Assembly (NCBI GenBank): GCA_019915015.1
Contig: JAHBBC010000010.1
Coordinates: forward strand, 1 to 64,000
DNA length: 64,000 nucleotides
Source: Auriscalpium vulgare
Taxonomy: Eukaryota; Basidiomycota; Agaricomycetes; Russulales; Auriscalpiaceae
Reading direction: 5' to 3'
The translations under genes and the position numbers were made by a program. Positions 8,931 to 18,214 of the stretch are shown piece after piece (the stretch's first letter is position 1; every line of letters starts with the position of its first letter). The notes under the pieces were generated by a model. The model made no database searches. It had not been told where the DNA came from and saw only the letters and a list, made by a program, of their open reading frames with translations.

Positions 8931-9339
8931 GAAGTATCTGTTGGTAGGCCTGTTGGCCTGCTATGGCGGAACGGCTTGTTTACCCTAGGAGCGCCCCCTC
9001 GCGGAGTCGTACCCAAGGGACGCATTGTCGTTACCTTGCTCTGCACACGCGGGCCTGGGTTTGTTCTCCATGTGGGTAGAGCCTAGTAAACCTTAGTGCG
9101 CTGATGGACACCGCCTGATAGAGAAAATCAACCATGACCGCCACATTCCGGCTGTTCGTGGCGATAAAGAACTCCTCCATTGAACAACGCAAGTTATTCA
9201 CACAACTCACAAGGTCCAAGTGCCCTTGGAAGATTTACAAGACCACGGATCGTCGCGTGGGAGGTAAACCCTTAAGTGAGTATCTGTATAATGCAGAATA
9301 CGCCAGCAACTGATGTTCGCTGCAGCCCTAAAACCATAA

Positions 9340-9854
9340 CCCTTAAACCTAAACCTAACCCTAGACCCTCAACCCTAGACCTAACCCTAAACGGTTAGGC
9401 GCTGGGCGGGTGGGTTAGGAGTGGTGATGTCATCAGCTCTCGTGGGATCTGATTGCATAATGGTGCCTGCGCTTCTCTGGAAATTTCCGAATTTCCAATT
9501 TGCGTTCCGATCGGAATTCTGATTTCCTAATCGGATCAGAATCCGATGGAAGGTTCCTCACCGTTGGTTCGGGTCCGTTCTCACAGGGCATCGCATAATG
9601 ATGCGAGAACATCGGTCCCGCGCATGTCGGATCTTGGGAAAGATCCGGCCTTGTCGCGCGGGAAGCGTTGGCAGTGTGGATACCGCCCCACATGCGCTCC
9701 CGCGCTGTGTGGGTCGCGTTCCCATTGGCTGACTGCAGGTCCTGATGAGCCTATAAAGGCGAAACGGGTTCGGCGTCGACATCCCATCGACTCCCCGTTG
9801 ACCTGCCCCTTCTATAGCGCTCTTCAGTGGTCGCTTCGCTCCCCCTCCCTAAAC
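9340..9854 (+). repeat. PLE pseudo-LTR, copy 4 (3' end of unit B)
   Basis: Offset 9299 from copy 1. It stops at CCCTCCCTAAAC exactly as copy 2 does, and is followed by perfect heptamers. Confidence 0.85.
9735..9806 (+). ncRNA. Hammerhead ribozyme, pseudo-LTR copy 4
   Basis: Fourth identical ribozyme, with predicted cleavage after 9799. The retention of all core bases in all four copies is notable, but the copies are too alike to prove selection. Confidence 0.87.
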
Positions 9855-9880
9855 CCTAAACCCTAAACCCTAAACCCTAA
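9848..9880. repeat. Interstitial telomere repeat at a healed break
   Basis: About 4.5 copies of CCCTAAA lie between the 3' end of PLE unit B and the middle of a Copia coding sequence. The last two bases (AA) match the Copia sequence expected at the junction, giving a small microhomology. This marks an old chromosome end. Confidence 0.92.
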
Positions 9881-12802
9881 GTTGTCAAAGGGATTGTCAT
9901 AGACCATGCTACAGTGGCTACTAAACCCTGTCATGGATGTGAGCTTGGCAAGAGCACTCGCCAGACCTACCCTAGTTCAGATAAGCGTGCCGCCAGGGTT
10001 CTTGGCAAAATCCATTCGGATCTAGTCGGACCTATGCGTGTGCAGTCTATCCAAGGATTCACATATATTGCGACATTCCTCGATGACTTCAGTAACAAAG
10101 GAGTTGCTATGTTCCTCAAGCGAAAGTCAGATTTTCTCCTGGCATTTGAAACATTCCTGGCCAGAGCTGAGAAGGAAACTAGTGTCAAGCTAGTGATCTT
10201 TCACTCTGATCGAGGAGGGGAATATATAAATACTATCTTGGATAAACGCTTTAAAGAACTGGGCATCACGCATCATAAAACCATGCCTTACACGCCACAA
10301 CAGAACGGACGTGCGGAGCGCTGGAATCGTACCATCATGGAGAAAGCCCTGTCTATGCTTCATCATGCAGGCTTGTCTCTTGGGTTCTGGCAATGCGCGG
10401 TTGAGACTGCTGTTCATGTCTACAATCGCACTCCCACCCGTACGTTGAAATGGAAGACGCCAATGGAAGTATGGAGTACTGGTCACATTCCTGACGTTGC
10501 GTACTTTCGCGTTTTCGGCTGCAAAGCCTACGTGCACATTCAGAAGGAACATCGTCATAAATTGGAACCTAATGCCAAAGAAATGACGTTTGTGGGTTAC
10601 GAGGATGGTTCAAAAGGTTACCGTTTCTGGAATCCTGCCACCCGGTCCATTGTGTTGTCTGGCGAAGCAACATTTGATGAGACTTCCTTCATTTCGAGAC
10701 CAACCCAGAAAGCGCCCCCAAGCGCTCCTGATCCTCCTACTCAACACCTAAGTCTCTCTGATTTAATCAATGATGAGGACTTCACTCCTGAACGGAGGCC
10801 TGTGCCCGCTCCTCCAGTTAACGCAGCTGGAGATGACTCGGATCCAGATGAGGATCCAGCACCCAAAGTAGAGAAAGACGATTCTAAGGTTAAAACACCA
10901 CCTGCTACACCACCACCATCACGACCACATACGCCTCCACCTCCTGCTCCACCTCGCACACCACCTCGTCGCACAACCAATGCTAGAGTTGATAATGAAG
11001 CGCTTAGGCATAGAGTCCCACCGTTAGAAGAATCTCCACCTATCGCTGAAGCAGTGACACCACCAGCGCGTCCACGACGTGCAAATGCTGGTCAAAGAGC
11101 TGCAAGGCTCGGCGATCAGTATGATGGCTTAACTGCACTTCAAGTTGAACAGCTGGATCTTCGACGGCGATTGCCTGATACACAAGGACTTGTGCGTCAG
11201 CTGGACTTTGAAGCTCCTAATCTCCACGCTCTGTTAGATCTCATGGTTGGTCACGATCCCAAAACCTACACAGAGGCTATGGCATCGCGAGATTTTTCCA
11301 AATGGTGGGAGGCGTGTCGGTATGAATTGGACCAGCTGAATAAGCTTGGTACTTGGGAACTGGTGGACAGACCAAAGAATAGAAAAGTCATTAAAAATCG
11401 TTGGGTCTTTAAGCTCAAGTCCAATGGCGTTTATCGTGCACGACTTGTAGCAAAGGGATTTACACAGGTTGAAGGGGTCGATTACACGGAAACTTTCAGT
11501 CCAGTCGCCCGCTTTGAAACTATACGTTTCCTTCTTGCGTTGGCCGCGCTTGAAGATTGGGAAATTCATGGTATGGACGTCAAGTCGGCGTTCTTACATG
11601 GCGAACTGGATGAAGAGATCTTCATGGAGCAACCAGAAGGTTTCCTGATCCCAGGGTTAGAGGACAAGGTAGTTCGATTGCTGAAGGCTATCTACGGCTT
11701 GAAGCAGGCGTCCAGAGTATGGAACGTACAAATCGATGCTCTCTTGAAGGAAATTGGATTCACCAGGACCTATTCGGATACTGGTGTCTATGTCTATCGG
11801 CGACAGGAGGGGAACACAGTTACCATTTTGGTGCTGTATGTCGACGATATGGCTATCATGGGCAATTCGCTCCCAGAGATCACTCGAATCAAAGCCTTGC
11901 TTAAGACTCGATATGAGATGTCAGACTTAGGGGAGTTAAAAGAATTCCTTGGCATACGTATCACAAGAGATAGGCGCAAAAGGACATTGACAATCGACCA
12001 GAAGACATATCTGGAAGAAGTCCTTGATAGATTTGGGATGAAGGACGCGAACCCTGCTCGAACCCCTCTACCTGCGGGCTGTGTTTTGATAGCGTCTACT
12101 GAAGAAGTGGACAATGCACGTCGGAGTTATTACCAGTCGCTTATTGGCAGTATGATGTACTTTGCCATTGGCACTCGTCCAGACGCGGCATATGCTATTG
12201 CACGCCTAGCACAGTACAGTGCGAATCCCACTGAAATGCATCTGAAGATGGCGAAGTACGTCTTGCGGTATATCAAAGGCACCCTTGACTACAAGCTTGT
12301 CTACAATGGCTTATCAGAGGAAGCTCAACTGCTTTCATACACGGACTCTGACCATGCTGAGAATAGAGACGATAGGACTTCCATTTCAGCCTTTGTTGTT
12401 AAACTGGCTGGAGGAGCTATTTCCTGGATGTCGCGGAAGCAAGCTACTACTTCCCAATCCACAGCTCAATCGGAATACATCTCTATGGCGGAGGCTGCAA
12501 AGCAGTTGCAGTGGTACTACAACTTGTACTCTGAGCTTGGACTACCGGATCCCACTCCTATCGACATGCGATGCGATAATCGCGCTGCTATTCTTACGGC
12601 AGAAAATCCCATGGTTGGTAGGAACATGAAGCATGTAGAGGTTAAATACCACTTCATCCGGGAGTGCGTGGCAAAGGGACTTGTTCGCCTTGTACCAACC
12701 CCATCGGCTGAGAACGTCTCTGATGCTTTGACCAAGTCATTGCCTTATGAGCTACTTACTCGGTTCAGTGGGAGCATGGGTTTGACTCGTCGCAAGGACT
12801 AG
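9881..12802 (+). pseudogene. Copia Gag-Pol fragment (integrase to RNase H)
   Basis: Open frame of about 970 codons with no initiator; a GTG at 9914 is internal, not a start. It retains the zinc-binding region before integrase (KPCHGCELGKS), the integrase core (HSDRGGEY, PQQNGRAERWNR), a Pro-rich linker, RT with MDVKSAFLHGEL and YVDD (11837-11848), and RNase H (SYTDSDHAENRDD, KHVEVKYHFIRE). Gag, zinc knuckle and protease are gone. It differs from the intact copy at few residues (Thr/Ala near 10480, Val/Glu near 11671). Remnant of a polyprotein, not expected to be expressed on its own. Confidence 0.93.
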
Positions 12803-13118
12803 TGCTTGTCACTATTCGACTAGCCCATCAAGTGGGAGTGTTGGAATTTGGTGATGACGCTAGTCTCATGACAAATACTATGGAATGATCTAGAACGATC
12901 TGGACTTGTTTGATCATGGAACATTGTAGAATAGTCTAGAATAGCTACTGTACAGGATTGCTATACGCTTACTCAGGTCTTAACTCCTATCTCCTAGGAT
13001 GACTGATGTACTTACTGATGCTGTGCAAGCTGACTGATTCTTACACATTATGTCTTACACATATGCTTTATGCTTACTACACAATTTCTGATTGGTTGAT
13101 ATGCAGAGCCCCAAGTAG

Positions 13119-13126
13119 TATAAAAG
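13119..13126 (+). promoter_or_regulatory. TATA box in Copia LTR
   Basis: TATAAAAG lies about 33 bp before the first copy of the duplicated R-like segment, with ATTGG 24 bp further upstream. The same box is at 29252-29259 (minus strand) in the 5' LTR of the intact element. Confidence 0.7.
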
Positions 13127-13176
13127 GGCTCCTTTCTTCGCTCAGATACCTCAGTCTTTTCACATCACAGACTGAG

Positions 13177-13229
13177 GTGAGCATTCCTATGCATACTTAG
13201 GAGTCTTCTCTTTACTAACTCACTTGTAG
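13177..13229 (+). other. Intron-like segment inside Copia LTR
   Basis: 53 nt with donor GTGAGC, branch TACTAAC and acceptor TTGTAG. The 25 nt before it (13152-13176) and the 22 nt after it (13230-13251) recur directly joined at 13263-13309. The same segment is at 23645-23697 and 29149-29201 (minus strand) in the other two LTRs. Confidence 0.75.
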
Positions 13230-13322
13230 TATAGACTAACGTCTCTCTAAGGTACTGCAATACAGTCTTTTCACATCACAGACTGAGTATAGACTAACGT
13301 CTCTCTAAGTTGTGTTTCATCA

Positions 13323-15031
13323 CCTAGGGGCACGCCTTGGAAATCGCTGATGTTTAACCATGCGTGCGTAGGGCAGGGTTGCCAACGGGGGCTGGGGGAT
13401 GAATAACAGCGTCCGCAGTATGAAAGAGAGATGTCGCTAATCTCTGAAACGCTCGATGTCAGTGGGAAGAGAGACGTACCAGGAGCACCATGGCACTGCT
13501 CAGATCTCGACGAGGTGGGAGCATCGACGGCGTGATCAAACACTGGCAAAGTGTCCGGATGAGCGAGGCAAGAGACCGAGTTGAAGACCAGGGCGCAATT
13601 CATGTCTCACACTGAATAATCAAACGGTAAAGATTTTCCTGGACCGGAGGAGGGAGACAGCCGCGGGGTCCTGAAACGCGTGGGCATATGATTATAGAGG
13701 GAGCAGGACGTCTTGAACAGCCTTGGCTCGAGGTCCGCGATGGATCGAGACGGAGAGGTGGCGGTCAACACGACCCACAACACCGCGGCGCTCTCCGGGG
13801 TCCGTCCGGTCGCGCCCCAACGCCCGATCGCCCCCTGTCTTTTTTTTCTTCTTGAGTCTGGATAGGAGGGTCCCGTTGGGGAACAGAGCGTGTTCCGCGC
13901 GACTGGAGAGGCGATTCTACGAATGATCGGCTGCAGGAAGAGACAACATACATATTCCCGAGCCTAATATTCGACAAACATCATATGCTAGAGAGAAAGA
14001 GCCGCGTCGGAGTCTGTGCGGTTCCAAACATCAGCGGCGAGCAAACGCATGTAAATGGTCCGCAGCTTACCCCCGCCCCCAAAATTGCCAATGCAGTCGC
14101 ATCGGGGAGGTCGCCCGTTTCACGGATACGATCGACGCGCGGAGCGAGAACTTCACCTAGTCGCGAAGGCGAGCCCAGGTGCGATTCCGCCGCATGGCAC
14201 GGCTGCGGTTGGCAGCGACCAAAATTCCGCGCCCACTGACGCGCGAAGAGAAAGCGATGGCGAGCTCGAGTAGCGTGAATGCAGCTCGCGGATGAGCATG
14301 TTGCCAGTGCTTGGGATGAGCTGGATGACGCGCCGTGATGAGAATGTGATAGGCGTCCGTCGCAGAGAGCACAAGCATACCTATACGCACGCCAAGCGCC
14401 TCTGCATGCCTGAGTGGAGGCAGGTCGGCAGCGCGTGAGACGACGCCCACGCGCAGTCGCCCGTCATTGTTCCTTCGTGGTGGTGGGCAGGCTTGTTGTC
14501 AAGCACGAGATCGACGCTTGCAGATAGATAGTTTCGTCGAAGGCCCTGTATATGTGACGAGAGCGCGCCGATGGTCAGCGATGCGAGCGAGGGAGACGAC
14601 GCTCGCCACGTACCAAGCACCATTGGCGCGCGCCCGTCGAGCACTATGAGCCCATCGTCCTGATCGATGCGTCCGCGAATCAAGGGTTTGACCGGTGCTA
14701 TTTGCGGCGCAGCAAGTGCCCAGAGAGAGGAGAGACAGAGAGGTAGAGCTGCTGAGGACGAGGGGACACAGCGACGCCGCCTCAGACGCGGCCAAGACAG
14801 CGGTCTTCGGGGTCCACCGTGTAGCACCAGCCTCGCACCGTTGACGCCTTTCCTTACACTTCCTTTCATCCGTACCCCGTTCTACCACGGCGTACGCAAC
14901 CTCGTGAGTACATCCCTATTGATCCTCTCGATGAACTCATCGATCAGCTCCCACCGTCCGAGGCACCTGCTCGCCAGCTCTGTATCTCAGGCTCTTTCTC
15001 GGCCCTGCGTCCGTCCATGCGAACAAAATAC
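13323..15031. other. Host DNA left of the LINE; diverged segmental duplicate, no assigned gene
   Basis: No convincing gene. From about 14080 the sequence is a diverged copy of 33470-34340, for example GCGCCGATGGTCAGCGATG at 14565 and again near 33916. The copy resumes to the right of the LINE at 29810. A T-rich/C-rich tract lies at 13830-13855. Short open frames on both strands do not resemble known families. Confidence 0.5.
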
Positions 15032-15052
15032 GAGAGCAGCAAGCATGATGGG
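15032..15052. repeat. LINE target-site duplication, left copy
   Basis: 21-bp direct repeat (GAGAGCAGCA... to ...CATGATGGG) also found at 29789-29809, immediately after the poly-A tail. It fixes both ends of the LINE. Confidence 0.93.
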
Positions 15053-15770
15053 GCTCCTTGAACCGCTACCACCACCATGGGCGGTTTTTCCCACGCTTGC
15101 CGTGGGGAGGACTCGACTTCTACCTGCGCTCTGTGGTGACTAGCTCACCCAGGACGGCAGCGAGGAAGACGGCAGACTACCATCTGGCCCCCCCATGCAC
15201 AGGTAGCTGTCCGATGTTACGGTCACCGCGACAGGATAGTCCATCCGCCGCATACGTGGCATACCCACCACACCTCACGACAAGAGACCACCACCCTACC
15301 ACCTCCCACCCACCCACGAGTACCCCCCACCCCCACTCCGCCAGAACCACGGAAGCCCATTCCCACTAGACAGACCCGTCCTGTACTCCCCTCCCTGCCA
15401 ATCTGATGAGCCACTGAGCCACTGAACCAACGAGCGTGATCACGTGAGCCCTAAGCGCGAATACAAAGGTGCCGGCAAAGAACGCCCGAAAACAAAGCAT
15501 CGCCTCGCCACCAGAGGAAAACACAACACCCCCCTTCACCGAGAAAATACAAAGACCCGCCACCGTCTGACACACAAACGAGACGACCGGAGAATGTCCC
15601 CGCAAGCGAAAAACAAAGACACTCATGCCGCTATAAAACCAACGGCCACCGCACAAGTACGAATCAGACTACACGCATCCAGCGCAACAGACGTCTAACA
15701 CACGCTTCCCAGCCACCCCGAAACAACCCCTCGCACCACTCCCCCATAAAACCCCACTCCCTCCACTCAG
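15053..15770 (+). other. LINE 5' UTR
   Basis: Non-coding leader with C-rich, A-rich tracts (for example 15290-15345). No TATA box is seen, as is usual for LINE internal promoters. No substantial open frame continues into ORF1. Confidence 0.6.
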
Positions 15771-17788
15771 ATGGCGAACAAGAGAACCACGCGCAAGTCC
15801 AACAGCGTCAACATCCCCACCGGGCATAAGGCCACGAAGGACGCGCAACCAGAGCCCATAAACGGTGAGCCACCACGCCAAATGCCACCCCAGACCACGC
15901 AGGAGAATAACACTGCATAACAGATAACGCGCCTATGAACACGCAGGAGCAAACGGAAACCGAAGAGACGGTGACCACGACTGTCCCGCCTGACCCAGCA
16001 CCCCCTCTCTCCCCGCTCTCTGAGCCCGAGGAGATGGAAGTTGATCCCTCCGGCGCAACGGGCAGCCCTGAAGGTGACGGACCAGTCCCAGGAGAGGACA
16101 ACAGACAATACACGTCGAGTACGCACCCAATGAACTAAGACCCCAAATCACACGCAGCTAACACGCCGACGAACCTAGCATACGCGTCGAAGAATCCATT
16201 CGAGGCCATCAACGGGGAATCCGCCGGGATGGAGGCCACCACCGCGACGGGCAACGAGCAGCCCGGTCCACTCCCGAGCACTACGACCGCGCCGGAAGCT
16301 ACGGCCACCACGCCCGCAGCGAATACTCCCGGGACCCCCACGCCCCCCTCGAACACAGCCCCCAACGAACCTAGGATATCTTTCGGAGGGGTGGACACCC
16401 TCCACTGGGCAGAAGGAGCACGCCACCACTTCGAAGAGAGGCAGAAGGCTAAGTTCACCTTCGAACGAACGGAGCACTTCCGGAACGCCGCCGGAGTAGG
16501 TCTCGCCCCCAATGGGGAAGTCCTGTTCGTCTCAGACACGGTCGGAGGAGACGAGTATGGCAGAGAGTCGCTGCGCCCGAACAAACGCGCCCGCCCAGAC
16601 CCCGGCCCCGCGATGCCATCCAGCCCTCCACCCGCCCCCGACACCCCCACCCCACAGACACGTCGCAAGACAGCCCCCGCGAGGGCCGACAACGCGCCTA
16701 AGGCCACGACGAAGCCAGTCAACTCGGCAGAAGATTTCCTGGACCAGCTCGCGTACTCAAAGGCGAGCGCCCCAATCAAGGCCACCAGACACACCTCGGA
16801 ACCCCCGCCCGCAATAGAGATCTTCACGTCAGGTCCCTTCCCCCCCATATATGACTCACACGCCGCTGCCCCCCTCGACAACATCGACAAGGGACAGGTA
16901 GCGGAATGGTGGACGATCCCGGGCTCCAAGATTCTTCTAAGGGTCCTCGGCAAAGCCGCACGCGACCCGAAGAAACTCGCCACCCTAGCTGCCCACATGA
17001 CCGCAATAATCTCGGAAGGGTTTGGAGAGGCGGACCCCCTCATCGCTGCACCCCTTCCCGCGCTGGAGGATGCACATAACTCCCGCGCCCCGTCCACCTT
17101 CCTCTTGCACGGAATATCAGAAGAGACCGCCTCGACCGCCCTCGGGATGGAGATTCTCGACACGAAAGAGGTTACGGTTCAGGCCCTCCCTTTCAGGCTA
17201 CGCAACCCCGCACTTGTCCTCCTCATTGAGGGCTTCTCCACGACGAGGACCGAGCTCATCCGCGACGTCCTAGACAAGAACTGGCGAAGCGACGCCTCTG
17301 GCATATGCCTCAGCGGATTCATCACCGACTCGGAAGACGACGACGTCCCACTCACGGTTCAGCAAGTCTCGAACTTCATCTCTTCGCTCCGAGTGGTCCG
17401 CATCAACATGAAAGGCACTGGGGCGATCCTCCTCCCGCACTTCGCGGCCATCACGGACCCCGACACGATCCTCACCGTCAAGCACTGGGTCACCCTTCGC
17501 GACCACTTCGCACAGCTCACCTATCGCTCCAACTTGATCGGAACAGGCACCGTCATCCCCTACCTCGACTGCTCGCTATGCCACGGGTGCGACCACCCAC
17601 GCGGCCTTTGCCCCTTCCCCGAGATCCCGGGCTGGCAAGGCCCAGGTAGCAAGACAGAGCCCGCCCCGCAGGCATCCAGAGGACGGGGGGGCTCGCGCGG
17701 CGGCACGCGCGGCGGCTCGCGCGGCCGAGCCCGCAACGGCCCCTACGACGACTCGCGAGATGGGGCCCGTCGTGGGCGCCGGTATTAG
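15771..17788 (+). CDS. LINE ORF1 (Gag-like nucleic-acid binding protein)
   Basis: The uninterrupted part starts at ATG 16229 (519 codons). A longer form is likely. ATG 15771 opens a basic N-terminus, an inferred 59-nt intron (GTGAGC at 15864 to AACAG at 15922) brings it into frame with 15923-16135, and a single in-frame TAA at 16136-16138, or a second short intron ending in CACGCAG at 16158, separates it from the rest. The protein has Pro-rich low-complexity stretches, a central folded region, a zinc knuckle C-X2-C-X4-H-X4-C at about 17570-17615, and an Arg/Gly-rich C-terminus typical of RNA binding. Such ORF1 products coat LINE RNA. If neither intron is real, the upstream part is a decayed N-terminus. 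Confidence 0.72.
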
Positions 17789-18214
17789 GTGCCACCCCAG
17801 ACACGACGAGAGACAAGAAACACTGTGACAACGCACAGCGAGGCAATAATTCCCCGTACACACATATAACCAAGTAGCATGAAACTTGCGATACCCGAGT
17901 AAATATAGGAATATACATATGCTTTTCCTTCCTTGAAACCTAAAAGAGCACGCACCGCACCTGGCGCCCGGACGCCAGGCCAAAGCGGAGCCTCTGCCTG
18001 CTCCATGAAATCCTGACGCGATCGGAGGACCACAGGGAAAGAACCCGAGCGCAAAATTCGCTGAACGCCCACACTTACTGACTGCATGCAGGACAGGAAA
18101 GCGAGACGCGATTTCACCCTGTCGCCTGGCAAAGCGCCAAAGACCACGGAGACCTATTGAGGTCATGGACCAGCCGTGCCGAGAGGCTTTAAGTCGACCT
18201 AGTACTGCCTGTAG
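17789..18214 (+). other. LINE inter-ORF spacer
   Basis: Stops in all frames, including TAG at 18200 and 18212 in the ORF2 frame. No domain seen. The ORF2 frame opens at 18215 without an ATG until 18656. Confidence 0.6.

Larger units (their letters stand above)
4951..9854 (+). mobile_element. Penelope-like element unit B (inner copy)
   Basis: Second tandem PLE: pseudo-LTR 4951-5465, ORF 5496-8930, 3' UTR 8931-9339, pseudo-LTR 9340-9854. The 5' leader is complete here and starts with CCCTTAAACCTAAACC. The 3' end merges into perfect telomere heptamers at 9848-9880, so this unit was added to a chromosome end before unit A. The two units lie in the same orientation with no host DNA between them. 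Confidence 0.9.
9881..13322 (+). mobile_element. 5'-truncated Copia retrotransposon capped by telomere repeats
   Basis: Matches the intact Copia element at 23552-29539 but lacks the 5' LTR, gag, protease and the start of the integrase region. The first retained codons read VVKGIVID, which is about residue 460 of the full product. The 3' LTR (12839-13322) is complete. Sequence is nearly identical to the intact copy, so the break and healing are recent relative to family divergence. Confidence 0.95.
12839..13322 (+). repeat. Copia 3' LTR of the truncated element
   Basis: 484 bp, TGTTGGAATT to TTTCATCA, preceded by polypurine AAGTGGGAG. It holds an inverted CCAAT box (ATTGG, 13091), TATAAAAG (13119-13126) and a predicted transcript start near 13150. 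The downstream part contains an intron-like insert and a spliced duplicate. Same length as both LTRs of the intact element. Confidence 0.93.

Noticed and set aside
9914..12802. Copia fragment as a complete gene starting at 9914
   Set aside because: The first codon is GTG inside the integrase region; the intact copy shows about 460 missing upstream residues.
13006..13200. 64-aa ORF inside the Copia LTR, repeated in each LTR
   Set aside because: Lies across promoter and transcript start; no motif. Repetition is explained by LTR identity.
12839..13322. Solo LTR
   Set aside because: It is joined to the internal Copia sequence through a polypurine tract.
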